Below are positions 42,001-50,742 of a DNA stretch of 58,857 bases, piece by piece (the stretch's first letter is position 1; every line of letters begins with the position of its first letter). The translations under genes and the position numbers were made by a program. This DNA comes from an uncultured Bacilli bacterium (GTDB lineage Bacteria; Bacillota_I; Bacilli_A; RF39; UBA660). The notes below the pieces were generated by a model. The model ran no database searches, had not been told where the DNA came from, and saw only the letters and a program-made list of their open reading frames with translations. The stretch is taken from positions 1-58,857 of the forward strand of contig CAKPOS010000009.1 of NCBI GenBank assembly GCA_934176955.1, read 5' to 3'.

Positions 42001-42008
42001 GTTATAAT
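41980..42008 (+). promoter_or_regulatory. Promoter inside the uvrB terminator
   Basis: ATGACA at 41980-41985, a 17 bp spacer made of the terminator 3' arm and T-run, and TATAAT at 42003-42008. Confidence 0.6.
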
Positions 42009-42047
42009 TACCTTAATAATAGAGATAATAGTAGTGGGTGGTATAGT

Positions 42048-42695
42048 ATGGTACAAAAAATAATTTTAAAAACACAAGAGAAATGTATTTATCAAATTGA
42101 AGAGAAAAATTTAAAGTTTTATTTATTAATTCCAAATGCAAAAAAAGTATTTTTAACGATTTTACTTATGGAAAATCCAACAGATATATCGATTCAAAAA
42201 ATTATTCAAGACAAAGATAAAGTGTTTGTTATTCCAATGATAGAGCAAAGTATTTTATCTTCCGTTTTGGCTAATCAAGAACAAAGTTTTCATCACTTGG
42301 ATCAATATATTTCTAGTTTGATTAATTTATCACATCAAATTTTAATTTATAATCATCTTGAAGTAGAAAATGTTGTTTATTTTAATGGAGAAAAGTTTCT
42401 TGCTTTTGAAAATTGGTTTATTCAGAAATATCAGGGTAGAGTTGCTGGAACAAAAATTAATTATCAGGCAAATGAATCGGTAAGTTCCGTGATAAAAGAG
42501 CCAGATACAATCGATAATACCATGACTTTGGCTGCATCAATTGCTCAAGATGAAAAGGTAGAAATGCCTTCATCTACTGAAGTAGAAATTGGAGAAAAAG
42601 AAGAACAAACTCATGAATTTGGATTTGTATCTTATGTTTTGCTGGGGGTAATTGTTGCGGTTGTATCATTAGTTTTTCTTTATTTAATCATTTAA
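42048..42695 (+). CDS. Tail-anchored membrane protein, unknown function
   Basis: 215 residues. A soluble N-terminal alpha/beta region (1-150), a polar Ser/Glu linker (about 150-190) and a single C-terminal membrane helix (about 195-214), giving an inside-out, tail-anchored topology. No cysteines of note after residue 15 and no catalytic motif. ATG follows GTGGGTGGTATAGT. Monocistronic between its own promoter and a bidirectional terminator. Confidence 0.55.
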   Translation: MVQKIILKTQEKCIYQIEEKNLKFYLLIPNAKKVFLTILLMENPTDISIQKIIQDKDKVFVIPMIEQSILSSVLANQEQSFHHLDQYISSLINLSHQILIYNHLEVENVVYFNGEKFLAFENWFIQKYQGRVAGTKINYQANESVSSVIKEPDTIDNTMTLAASIAQDEKVEMPSSTEVEIGEKEEQTHEFGFVSYVLLGVIVAVVSLVFLYLII

Positions 42696-42728
42696 AAAAG
42701 CTTGTCCAGACTTGGATAAGCTTTTATC
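42692..42728. terminator. Bidirectional terminator
   Basis: AAAAGCTTGTCCA-gact-TGGATAAGCTTTT (one G-U) between convergent genes. Confidence 0.85.
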
Positions 42729-42978
42729 TTACATAGGTTGCAATTGTAGCAATAACAGAACCTACCATTAAAATTAACATTATTACAGCAAAAATTCTTG
42801 CCCCTAAATTATGATGATAAGTATTTTTTTGTTTCTTCTTTTTAGGCGTTACTTGTTTTTCTTTTTTTGTCTTACTTTCTTCTTTTTTCTTTTTATTTAA
42901 ATCATATAGTTCTTTTTTTGATAATCCTTGTTTCTCTTCTACGATAATTTCTTCTTTTTTTGTTTTCTTTTTACTCAT
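42724..42978 (-). CDS. Small Lys-rich tail-anchored membrane protein (DUF4044-like)
   Basis: 84 residues, about one third lysine in the first 50, followed by one C-terminal membrane helix (RIFAVIMLILMVGSVIATIA). The layout resembles DUF4044-type small proteins of Bacilli, whose function is unknown. The basic region faces the cytoplasm and could bind RNA, DNA or anionic lipid. Start ATG follows GAGGTGAACAAAAC. Divergent from spoIIM. Confidence 0.6.
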   Translation of the reverse strand: MSKKKTKKEEIIVEEKQGLSKKELYDLNKKKKEESKTKKEKQVTPKKKKQKNTYHHNLGARIFAVIMLILMVGSVIATIATYVR

Positions 42979-43059
42979 GTTTTGTTCACCTCTTTAATCA
43001 TTATAACGGAAAATAGGCATAAATACAAGGGGAGAAGAATAGATTTAAGTGGTGATAGA

Positions 43060-43701
43060 ATGAAAAAAGAACGAGGAAAAAAAATAAAATTAAGAGAAAT
43101 GATTTTACCTAATCAAAAACTAAATTATTTTGTTGGGACTATAATATTATTAGGAATATTATCTGGATCAATTTTTTTAATTCTTTCTAATAGCACTGAT
43201 AAAAATAATGTGATTAAGCAAATTGAAGTATTTTTTACGAATATTAGTAAAGATAATATAAATAGTGGACTAGCATTTAAAAATAGTATCATCATTAATT
43301 ATTTATTTATTTTTTTCATTTGGCTATTTGGATTAAGTATGGTTGGCGTATTTTTCAATATTTTTATTGCTTACTTAAAAGGATTTTTAGTAGGTTTTTC
43401 GATTTCTTCCCTTTTTTTAACTTATCAAGTAAAAGGATTTTTAGGCGTAATTTTTTATACATTTCCTAGTCAAATTTTAAACTTATTGGTTGTTTATCTT
43501 TTAACCATTTATAGTTTGATGTTTTCTTCTCATCTTTTTAAAATAGTGCTTTCTAAAAAAGGGAATAATCGTCGTATGTTAAAGAAATATTTAATTATCT
43601 TAATGTTTTGTATTATCTTAAGTTTTTTATCGAGTGTTTTAGAAGTTTATGTTTTTCCTAAGATTTTAAAAATGTTTATTTCTGTTTATATTTCTAAATA
43701 A
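43060..43701 (+). CDS. spoIIM: Stage II sporulation protein M family membrane protein
   Basis: 213 residues with four or five membrane helices. SpoIIM features: a helix after a basic N-terminus, a 40-residue exterior loop, then FKNSIIINYLFIFFIWLFGL and a FKGFLVGFSI-like turn (YLKGFLVGFSISSLFL), and two C-terminal helices. In sporulating Bacillota SpoIIM joins SpoIID and SpoIIP to drive engulfment of the forespore. Together with the coat protein and SirA-like genes this argues for a sporulating lineage; some non-sporulating bacteria keep paralogues, so the role is not proven. ATG 43060 is used; the long N-terminal extension of the frame lies opposite the neighbouring gene and has no ribosome binding site. 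Confidence 0.82.
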   Translation: MKKERGKKIKLREMILPNQKLNYFVGTIILLGILSGSIFLILSNSTDKNNVIKQIEVFFTNISKDNINSGLAFKNSIIINYLFIFFIWLFGLSMVGVFFNIFIAYLKGFLVGFSISSLFLTYQVKGFLGVIFYTFPSQILNLLVVYLLTIYSLMFSSHLFKIVLSKKGNNRRMLKKYLIILMFCIILSFLSSVLEVYVFPKILKMFISVYISK

Positions 43702-43729
43702 ATTTATCATACTAGTAATAGGTGATAGC

Positions 43730-44815
43730 ATGGATTTAGAAAAGAAAAACTCTTTTTATTATCATTTATTTTTATTCTTTTCTTCTTTTACTAGAGGGTT
43801 AATTGAGGTATTTTCTTTGGTTCTTTTATATCAAAAAGGGTATTCTGTTCATGCTCTTTATTTCTTTTTATTTCTTTTATATTTTGTGGGAATTTTTGTG
43901 AATATTGGTAGTCTTTTGCTTCCTTATCGTTTCGTTTTAATTTTTTCAACTATTCTTTATGGGGGAAGTTTTTTTTATTTATCTATAATGAAAAATACTT
44001 ATTTTTCTTTAGTTCTTTTTAGTATTCTTTTCTCTTGTAGTAATTATTCTTATCATTCCGTAAGGCACTATTTAGCGTGTTGTATGTTGAATCAAAAGCA
44101 TCTTCAAACGAATAAATTAGTTTTAATGATGTATTTAGGGGTGATATTTTCTTCTTTCATGGGAACTTTTTTTATCAGTAAGTTACCTATGATTTATAGT
44201 GGAATTATTGTTTTTCTTTTTTCTTTAGCGTCTATTATTCCAATTTTTTTGGGAAAAATACAGCCTGAAGAAAGAAAGGTTAAAATTACTTTTCCTAAAT
44301 TTAGTAAAAATAAAATATTATTTAGTATTTTAGAACAATTTAAAGTTATATTCTTAGAAATTCAACCTTTATTTCTGTATCTTTATGTTAAAAAATCAGT
44401 TGTTTATGTTGGTATGTTTCATGTAATTATTCATTTTTCTTCTTTATTGGTCGTTTATTTTTTGGCTAAAAAATTAAAAGAAAGTCATTTTTTATGGGTA
44501 AGTTTCTTTCTTGGGTTTATTTTCTTTCTAAAATTAAATATTCAAAATGAATGTTTACTACTTGGAATTGCTCTATTAGAAGGAATAGGGGTAAAGATGT
44601 ACGAAATCTTTAGTTTAAATAATCTTTATGATTTAGGGCAGATGAATATTAGGGATTATTTATTATTAGAAGAAATTATTTTTTTTCTTACTAAATCTAT
44701 TTTTATGGCAATTGTTTGTTTTTTTCACTTTTCTATTTCCTTGGTTTTAATGATTTGTATTATTGGCGTATTGCTTAGTGGCTTTTTTTTCCAAGAAAAA
44801 AAGTATCTTGGTTAG
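43730..44815 (+). CDS. MFS-like polytopic membrane protein
   Basis: 361 residues with about ten to eleven hydrophobic helices and very few charged residues between them. The organisation in two halves separated by a basic loop (about residues 175-195, KIQPEERKVKITFPKFSKNK) is that of major-facilitator permeases, but the usual GxxxDRxGRR loop motif is absent and the second half is short. No substrate can be proposed. The start follows GGTGATAGC; it lies 28 bp after spoIIM with no terminator, so the two are probably one operon. Confidence 0.55.
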   Translation: MDLEKKNSFYYHLFLFFSSFTRGLIEVFSLVLLYQKGYSVHALYFFLFLLYFVGIFVNIGSLLLPYRFVLIFSTILYGGSFFYLSIMKNTYFSLVLFSILFSCSNYSYHSVRHYLACCMLNQKHLQTNKLVLMMYLGVIFSSFMGTFFISKLPMIYSGIIVFLFSLASIIPIFLGKIQPEERKVKITFPKFSKNKILFSILEQFKVIFLEIQPLFLYLYVKKSVVYVGMFHVIIHFSSLLVVYFLAKKLKESHFLWVSFFLGFIFFLKLNIQNECLLLGIALLEGIGVKMYEIFSLNNLYDLGQMNIRDYLLLEEIIFFLTKSIFMAIVCFFHFSISLVLMICIIGVLLSGFFFQEKKYLG

Positions 44816-44821
44816 ATACTT
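44794..44821 (-). terminator. Terminator of the SDR gene
   Basis: On the minus strand AAGTATC-taaccaa-GATACTT is followed by seven T; overlaps the stop codon. Confidence 0.75.
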
Positions 44822-45563
44822 ATGAGCGAGCTGCACCATCTACTTGAAGAATTTCTCCTGTAGTATAACTTGCCATATCACTTGCTAAATATAAAAATGC
44901 ATTAGCAATATCTATTGGCTTTCCTATTTTTCCTAAAGGAATTGTTTTAATTAGGGGTTCAATTACTTCTTTTGGTAAAGCAGAGACCATATCTGTTTCA
45001 GTAATTCCAGGGGCAACAGCATTTACTCGAATATGAAAAGGGGCTAACTCTCTAGACAAAGATTTAGTAAGTCCATTTACGGCAAATTTGCTTGCTGGAT
45101 ACATACAGCCACTTGGTTGTCCATAAATACTTACCATAGAGCTTGTATTAAGAATAACTCCACTTCCTTGTTCTTTCATATAAGGAACAACGACTTTAGA
45201 ACATAAAAATACAGACTTAATATTAACATTAATAATTTTATCTAGTTCTTCTTCGGTATAATTTATTAATGGAGTAGAAGAAGAAATTCCAGCATTATTG
45301 ATTAAAATATCAATATGACCAAATTTTTCATCTACTTTTTTAAATGCTTCTTTTAGTTCTTGTTCATTACTTAATGTGGGATGTAATCCAATTACTTCAT
45401 AGTTTTCGTTTTCTTCTTTTAATTCACTAATTGCTTTATTTACTGTTTCTTCTCTAGAACCAAATAGTGCTACTTTTGCTCCGTTTTTTAAGAATAATCG
45501 AACCGTTTCAAAACCAATTCCTCTTGTACCACCTGTTATGATAGCTACTTTGTTTTCTAACAT
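44820..45563 (-). CDS. SDR-family oxidoreductase (FabG-like)
   Basis: 247 residues, typical of short-chain dehydrogenases. NADP-binding TGGTRGIGFETVRLF at residue 10, NNAGISSSTP near 82, active-site Ser in LNTSSMVSIYGQ and the YPASK motif (Tyr/Lys) near 150, then an ending TTGEILQVDGAARS. It most resembles 3-oxoacyl-ACP reductase FabG, but it lies outside any fatty-acid operon, so its substrate is uncertain. ATG 45563 follows GGTGATAAT; nine codons upstream are excluded by the ribosome binding site. A -10 TATAAT on the minus strand is at about 45590-45595. Confidence 0.85.
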   Translation of the reverse strand: MLENKVAIITGGTRGIGFETVRLFLKNGAKVALFGSREETVNKAISELKEENENYEVIGLHPTLSNEQELKEAFKKVDEKFGHIDILINNAGISSSTPLINYTEEELDKIINVNIKSVFLCSKVVVPYMKEQGSGVILNTSSMVSIYGQPSGCMYPASKFAVNGLTKSLSRELAPFHIRVNAVAPGITETDMVSALPKEVIEPLIKTIPLGKIGKPIDIANAFLYLASDMASYTTGEILQVDGAARS

Positions 45564-45599
45564 ATTATCACCATACCTTTCATTTTTCATTATAACGCA

Positions 45600-45834
45600 T
45601 TTTTTCTTTGAAGAAAATACTGAATCAGTACTTTTAGAACAAAATAGTGATAAGACTTGACAATTTTTGCTTGGTGGTTAGAAGATTTACTTAATGAAGA
45701 AGAGAAAATAGGAAAAATACAGATGATTATAATCTTATTGAACAAAAAATTTGAGTGTTTAAAAAAATGATGAATGAAGGGAAAGGAGGACTATCTTTAA
45801 CAAGAAAAATGAATTTTTAAAAATTTTCCTCTAC
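45600..45834 (+). other. Intergenic region with possible gene remnant
   Basis: The 345 bp between the SDR gene and the RNase J-like gene has coding-like stretches on the plus strand: a frame starting TTG near 45658 reads WWLEDLLNEEEKIGKIQMII and stops after ~37 codons, and a second frame just downstream (MMNEGKGGLSLTRKMNF) lies behind no usable site. Together they look like a frameshifted fragment of an older gene, but I do not recognise the family. The only clear signal is the promoter at its right end. Confidence 0.3.
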
Positions 45835-45863
45835 TTGTCAAAGTGCTTTTTTTTTGTTATACT
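45835..45863 (+). promoter_or_regulatory. Promoter of the RNase J2-like gene
   Basis: TTGTCA at 45835-45840, a 17 bp spacer containing a T9 run, and TATACT at 45858-45863. Confidence 0.75.
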
Positions 45864-45908
45864 TATTAAGTCTTTGAGCTTAAAAATAAAAAGAAAGGAG
45901 AGATTATT

Positions 45909-47555
45909 TTGAGTAAAATTAAAATTTTTAGTTTAGGTGGATTAAATGAAATTGGGAAAAATATGTATGTAATAGAAATTGACAAAGATATACTAGTTAT
46001 TGATGCGGGATTAAAATATGCGGATGATCAAATGCTGGGTATTGATTATGTTATTCCTAATATTTCCTATTTAAAAGAAAATAAAAAGAGAGTAAAAGGA
46101 ATTTTTTTAACACATGGTCATTTTGAAAATGATGGGGCGATTCAAGATATTGCAGAATCTTTAAGTGGAATTCCTATTTATGGATCAAAATTTACGATTG
46201 CTTTATTGAAAAAAGAATTAGAAATGAAGAAAGTTTCTACTAAGAATTTAGTAGAGATTCCGGCGTATAAAACATTAAATGTCGGACATGTTAAAGTTTT
46301 TCCTGTTGGATTATCACATTCGATTCCTGATAATTTAGGATATGCGATTTATACAAAAGATGGAGTAATTTTTTATGCTTCTGATTTTGTTTTTGATGCA
46401 ATGATGAGAGGACATTATCAAACAGATATGGGGAAACTTGCTTATATTGGAAAACAAGGAGTACTTTGTTTAATGACTGAATCTATTTATGCTGATAAGG
46501 TTGGACATACTTCTCCTAATCATCGGATTGCTAGTTTAATTCGAGAAACTTTGAGTAAAGCAGAGGGAAGAATTATTTTTAATGTATTAAGTTCACATTT
46601 ATATCGGATACAAGAACTTTTCAATGAAGTGTCAAAGACGGATCGTAAGATTATTATTATGGGGAAAAAATTACAAAGTATTGTTGATTATGCTACCCAA
46701 AATAATTATTTATTTGTTGATCCAAAATGTATAGGAGATTTATCAAATATTCATGATCCTGATGTTGTGATTATTAATTCTAATGATCGGGAAAGACCGT
46801 ATTCTACTATTTATAAGATTGTGAATGGTTATGATAAATTTGTTAAATTAAAACCAAGTGATACCGTATTTTTAGCGACACCTATTTATGAGGGAAGAGA
46901 AAAAACTTTTTATAAATTATTAGATGATATTTCTAAATTAGATGTTGAAGTTGTAACTTTATCTAAGAATAATTTATCACATCATGCTTCTTCAGAAGAT
47001 TTAATGATGATGATGGATTTAATGAAACCGAAGTATTATTTTCCTATTAAAGGGGAGTATCGTCATCAAGTTGCTAATGCTAATTTGGCAAGACAAGTTG
47101 GTATTCCTAGTAATCATATTATTTTAAAGGAAAATGGTTTTGTGGCAAGTTTTATTCATGGTAAATTAAATGAAAATGATTTTTCGAAAGTTCCTTGTGG
47201 TGATATTTCTATTGATGGGGATTCTAGTGATGATATTGGAGAAGTCGTGTTAAGAGATAGGGAAATGCTATCGGATAATGGAATTATTGTAATTTCTGCT
47301 ACATTATCGAAAAAGACTAAGAAAATTATTGCTGGTCCTGAAATTTTAACAAGAGGTTTTATTTATGTTAAAGATAGCACAGAGTTAATTGAACAAATTA
47401 AAGAAATTTGTACTAAAATTATTGTCGATAACGTTCATGAAAATTATGTTGATTATGGTAAAATAAAAAGTAGTATCCGTGAGGAATTAAGTAAATATTT
47501 GAATGGACAAACGGGAAATCGTCCAATGATTATTAGTGTTTTACAAGAAATTTAG
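45909..47555 (+). CDS. rnjB: RNase J2-like protein, degenerate metallo-beta-lactamase site
   Basis: 548 residues from TTG 45909 behind AAAGGAGAGATTATT. The full RNase J architecture is present: beta-lactamase and beta-CASP domains and the C-terminal domain ending TGNRPMIISVLQEI. The metal site is not canonical. The HGHEDH motif of active RNase J reads THGHFENDGA, GDFKFD reads SDFVFD, the HTSGHGG motif reads LSHHASSED and IHGEYR reads IKGEYR. Bacillus RNase J2, a weak nuclease that partners J1, also has HGHDEN, so this is called J2-like; here even more ligands are lost. It may be a structural partner of a J1 protein, which is not in the window. Single gene with strong promoter. Confidence 0.8.
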   Translation: MSKIKIFSLGGLNEIGKNMYVIEIDKDILVIDAGLKYADDQMLGIDYVIPNISYLKENKKRVKGIFLTHGHFENDGAIQDIAESLSGIPIYGSKFTIALLKKELEMKKVSTKNLVEIPAYKTLNVGHVKVFPVGLSHSIPDNLGYAIYTKDGVIFYASDFVFDAMMRGHYQTDMGKLAYIGKQGVLCLMTESIYADKVGHTSPNHRIASLIRETLSKAEGRIIFNVLSSHLYRIQELFNEVSKTDRKIIIMGKKLQSIVDYATQNNYLFVDPKCIGDLSNIHDPDVVIINSNDRERPYSTIYKIVNGYDKFVKLKPSDTVFLATPIYEGREKTFYKLLDDISKLDVEVVTLSKNNLSHHASSEDLMMMMDLMKPKYYFPIKGEYRHQVANANLARQVGIPSNHIILKENGFVASFIHGKLNENDFSKVPCGDISIDGDSSDDIGEVVLRDREMLSDNGIIVISATLSKKTKKIIAGPEILTRGFIYVKDSTELIEQIKEICTKIIVDNVHENYVDYGKIKSSIREELSKYLNGQTGNRPMIISVLQEI

Positions 47556-47628
47556 AAGGAAAATATTTGTCATAAGTATTTTTCTTTTTTTCTTTGGTAT
47601 GCTATAATTAAACTAGGATGGTGATAGA

Positions 47629-48510
47629 ATGGAATATAGAAAATCTTATCCGACGGATGCTAGATTTTTGGTACAATTACGTAATGAGGTATGGAAAAAT
47701 ACTTATTATGATGTTTTACCTAATGGTATTCTTCAATATATGAAAGAAAATATGGAAGAAATGGTGAATCATCTGCGTGATCAAATTATGGAGAATAATC
47801 GAATTATTGTTGCTTTAGAAAATAATAAGATTGTGGGATATATCTTTTATGCTAAATCACAAGTTGATTTATATGATACTGCTGCTGAAATTCGAGAGAT
47901 TATTGTTTTACCTCAATATCAAAGAAAGGGAATTGGAAGAGAATTATACCAGTTAGCAAAGCAAGAGCTAATGAAGTTGGGATATCACAATTTAGTGATT
48001 AGTTATCCTTCTATTGGTAGAGATAAGGAATTTTTTCAGCGTTTAGGGGGAACTTTAAAAGAGAAGTTTTCTCATCAAATTTTAAGTTATCCTGTTGCTT
48101 GTGATTTGTTTTATTTTTCATTAGATAATAGTTTAGAAAATACTTCTGAAGAATGGTACTTTTTGTATCAAGAAGTTCAGAAAAAAATAGGGCTTTTAAA
48201 TGATGTGAATAAAGAAGTAGCGGGGATAATGAGTACTCAAGGCAATCTTTATTTTGGACTAGGAATAAAACATAAAGTTTGTCCATTAGCAGTGGCTTTA
48301 TCCAATCTATATTTAAATGGAGAAAGAGAGATTAGTAAAATTATTATTCTGAATAAGAGCAATAAGGTAGTTCTTCCTTGTGGGAAATGTCGAGATTTAT
48401 TAATGAATTTAGGACAAGGTAAAGCAGAAATTTTATTTGATATGAGTTCTTTAAAAGTGATTTCTTTAAAAGAATTAAATCCTTATTATAAAAATGAAGA
48501 AAAAGTATAA
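47629..48510 (+). CDS. GNAT acetyltransferase fused to a cytidine-deaminase-like domain
   Basis: 293 residues. N-terminal GNAT fold (1-160) with the acetyl-CoA loop LPQYQRKGIGRELYQ near residue 92. C-terminal domain (about 165-285) resembles small cytidine deaminases: KHKVCPLAVALSNLY and, further on, the zinc-ligand motif LPCGKCRDLLMNLG near 246. In active enzymes the first motif is C/H-A-E with a catalytic Glu; here it reads C-P-L, so proton shuttling is likely lost. The domain may only bind a nucleoside or nucleotide. A fusion of these two folds is unusual. An extended -10 TGCTATAAT (47600-47608) lies upstream. Confidence 0.7.
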   Translation: MEYRKSYPTDARFLVQLRNEVWKNTYYDVLPNGILQYMKENMEEMVNHLRDQIMENNRIIVALENNKIVGYIFYAKSQVDLYDTAAEIREIIVLPQYQRKGIGRELYQLAKQELMKLGYHNLVISYPSIGRDKEFFQRLGGTLKEKFSHQILSYPVACDLFYFSLDNSLENTSEEWYFLYQEVQKKIGLLNDVNKEVAGIMSTQGNLYFGLGIKHKVCPLAVALSNLYLNGEREISKIIILNKSNKVVLPCGKCRDLLMNLGQGKAEILFDMSSLKVISLKELNPYYKNEEKV

Positions 48511-48531
48511 GTGGTTAATCTTATACTTTTA
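48500..48531. terminator. Bidirectional terminator
   Basis: AAAAGTATAAG-tggttaat-CTTATACTTTT between the convergent GNAT-deaminase and lipoprotein genes. Confidence 0.85.
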
Positions 48532-49395
48532 CTTATATAATTCTTTTTTTAATTCATTAATATTATTGGTCATAATGGTAAGGTAATTATCGTTACTATT
48601 GGTAATATTTCCATCAGTAGAGTGCATGGTATTCATAGAAATTTGTTCTAAGCTATTATTATCTATTAATTCTTTTACGGTATTATTTGTTTTGCTAGTA
48701 GTAGAATAGATATATTTGATTTGTTTTTCTTTAATTAAGTTTTTGACTTCTTCTATTTTATTTGTTGTTAGGTCTTTATTTTCTTCTAATGAAATGACTT
48801 TTAATCCATATTTTTCTAAGAATTTTAATGTATCATTATCGGTTACGATGGTTTTATATTTTGCACTAGTGATTGCTTCTGTTAAATCAGCGTCTAGTTT
48901 AGAGATTTCATATTCTAAATCTTTATATTTATCATTAATTTCTTCTACTAAGTAAGGATTAGTAATGTACTCTGCAAGGCCATTTTTTAAGTTTTCTGCC
49001 ATCATTAAGTAATTATTAGGACTTAACCATAATTCTTCAATAGAATTGTCATATTTCATTCCTGTTGCCACATCGATGACTTTTAATTTAGAATTTAAAT
49101 TAATCATTTTAACAGCATAATCTCTATCTTTATCTAAACTATTAAAGATAAATAAATCACTTTTACTATATTCTTCTAATTTTCTTGTTGATAATTCATA
49201 TTTATCTACATCTACACCAGTTGGATAAACGCTATAGATTTTAGAATGTTCTTCGTATAATTGATTGATAATAAAGTTAATAGGGTATGTTGTTGTATAA
49301 ATATTAATATTCTCCATCTTAGTTTCACTTTCTTCACAGCCACTTAATAGTCCTAAACTAAAAAACATTATCATAAAGTATATTATTTTCTTCAT
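48529..49395 (-). CDS. ZnuA/MntC-type metal-binding lipoprotein lacking the usual His ligands
   Basis: 288 residues. Lipoprotein signal with lipobox LLSGC near residue 20. The fold of cluster A-I substrate-binding proteins is readable: INIYTTTYPINFIINQLY, YPTGVDVDKYELS near residue 63, ELWLSPNNYLMMAENL near 123 and DNDTLKFLEKYGLKVISLEE near 193. In ZnuA/PsaA-type proteins the metal is held by His at PHxYE, His in HxWLDP and His in HxAF; here the corresponding residues are Asp, Leu and Asp. The binding specificity must therefore differ or be lost. No ABC permease or ATPase is beside it. ATG 49395 follows TAGGAG. Confidence 0.8.
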   Translation of the reverse strand: MKKIIYFMIMFFSLGLLSGCEESETKMENINIYTTTYPINFIINQLYEEHSKIYSVYPTGVDVDKYELSTRKLEEYSKSDLFIFNSLDKDRDYAVKMINLNSKLKVIDVATGMKYDNSIEELWLSPNNYLMMAENLKNGLAEYITNPYLVEEINDKYKDLEYEISKLDADLTEAITSAKYKTIVTDNDTLKFLEKYGLKVISLEENKDLTTNKIEEVKNLIKEKQIKYIYSTTSKTNNTVKELIDNNSLEQISMNTMHSTDGNITNSNDNYLTIMTNNINELKKELYK

Positions 49396-49520
49396 CTTCA
49401 TTCTCCTATCTAATACAATATATTTTACAGTATTTTAAACTTTTTGTAAACAGATACAAAATAAAAGGCGAAAAAATTAGAAATATGCTATAATAAGATA
49501 GTTAAGGAATGGGTGATAAT

Positions 49521-50162
49521 ATGGAATTTTTAGAAAAGTTAAATATTCATACTAACAAAGATTTATATAAAAGGGCTTTTACACATACTTCATATAGTAA
49601 TGAGCATAATGTAGAAAGTTATGAAAGACTAGAATTTTTAGGAGATGCTGTTTTAGAACTTACTATTAGTGATTATTTATATAATGAGAAGCATTTAGAA
49701 GAGGGAACGATGACAAAAATGAGGGCTTCTTATGTTTGTGAAGAAGCTTGTGCTACTTATTCTAGAGAGCTTGGATTTGATCAAGAAATTTTATTGGGAA
49801 GTGGAGAACTTGAGGCAAATACTACTATTCTTGCTGATGTTTTTGAATCATTTATTGGTGCTATGTATATTGATCAGGGATTTGCTTATACGAGTAAATT
49901 TGTGATGAATATCATTATTCCCTATATTGAGAAAAAAATTGATTTCCTACACGACTATAAGTCTGAATTACAAGAATTAGTCCAAACGGTTCGCAAAAGT
50001 GTTAGCTACGAAATTATTGATGAAAAAGGACCTGCTCATAATAAAACGTTTGTTTGTCAAGTTTTAGTGGATAATATTAGCATGGGTACAGGAAGTGGAA
50101 GTAGTAAAAAAGCTGCTGAGCAAGCGGCTGCTAAGATGGCTCTTCAAAAACAAGCTAAATAA
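49521..50162 (+). CDS. rnc: Ribonuclease III
   Basis: 213 residues. The RNase III signature ERLEFLGDAVLELTISDY near residue 34 and the second acidic motif DVFESFIGAMYID near 106 provide the metal ligands. A double-stranded RNA-binding domain follows (about 145-211, ending GSGSSKKAAEQAAAKMALQK). It processes rRNA and duplex RNA. ATG 49521 is preceded by GGGTGATAAT. A promoter with extended -10 TGCTATAAT lies at 49486-49494. Confidence 0.96.
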   Translation: MEFLEKLNIHTNKDLYKRAFTHTSYSNEHNVESYERLEFLGDAVLELTISDYLYNEKHLEEGTMTKMRASYVCEEACATYSRELGFDQEILLGSGELEANTTILADVFESFIGAMYIDQGFAYTSKFVMNIIIPYIEKKIDFLHDYKSELQELVQTVRKSVSYEIIDEKGPAHNKTFVCQVLVDNISMGTGSGSSKKAAEQAAAKMALQKQAK

Positions 50163-50175
50163 ATAGGAAAGAATA

Positions 50176-50730
50176 ATGAAGTATTTTGATATTTTACAGT
50201 ATAATTCTTTTGTTATTTTATCCTATTTTTTTCTTTCTTTATTTGTCTTACTTTTAAGTTATATTACTAAGGGGAAAAGTACTTATTATTTTTCTTCTGG
50301 GAGAGGCAATCCTTTTTCAATTGTTACTTATTTTCGAATGTTTACTCATGTTTTAGGTCATGCAGACTGGAATCATTTTCGTAATAATTTTATTTATATT
50401 TTATTAGTAGGTCCGATGATAGAAGAAAAATATGGGAGTATTTCTTTGTTAAAAATGATTATGGTTACGGCATTTGTTACGGCACTTATTAATATTATTT
50501 TTAGTAAGAAAGATATTTTAGGGGCTAGTGGTATTTCTTTTATGCTTATTCTATTAAGTTCATTAGTTAATCTTCAAAATGGAAAAATTCCTTTGACCTT
50601 AGTTCTTATCTTTTTATTTTATATTGCTAGTGAAGTTATTGATGGTCTTTTTAAGAAGGATAATATTTCACATTTATCTCATTTAATTGGGGCAATTTGT
50701 GGATTTATTTATGGTTATTATTTATTTTAA
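50176..50730 (+). CDS. Rhomboid-family intramembrane serine protease
   Basis: 184 residues with six membrane helices, the minimal rhomboid core. A HADWNHFRNNF segment (family: H-x-x-x-x-H-x-x-x-N) is near residue 57, the catalytic Ser is in ILGASGISFML near 118, and the His partner in HLSHLIGAICGF near 171. These proteases cleave transmembrane segments; substrates are unknown. It follows rnc after 13 bp, so it is co-transcribed, and shares the operon with a small following gene. Confidence 0.85.
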   Translation: MKYFDILQYNSFVILSYFFLSLFVLLLSYITKGKSTYYFSSGRGNPFSIVTYFRMFTHVLGHADWNHFRNNFIYILLVGPMIEEKYGSISLLKMIMVTAFVTALINIIFSKKDILGASGISFMLILLSSLVNLQNGKIPLTLVLIFLFYIASEVIDGLFKKDNISHLSHLIGAICGFIYGYYLF

Positions 50731-50742
50731 GGTGGTGAAAAC

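Noticed and set aside
42928..43059. 45-residue N-terminal extension of SpoIIM
   Set aside because: It lies antisense to the start of the neighbouring leftward gene, is compositionally odd (poly-Phe) and lacks a ribosome binding site.
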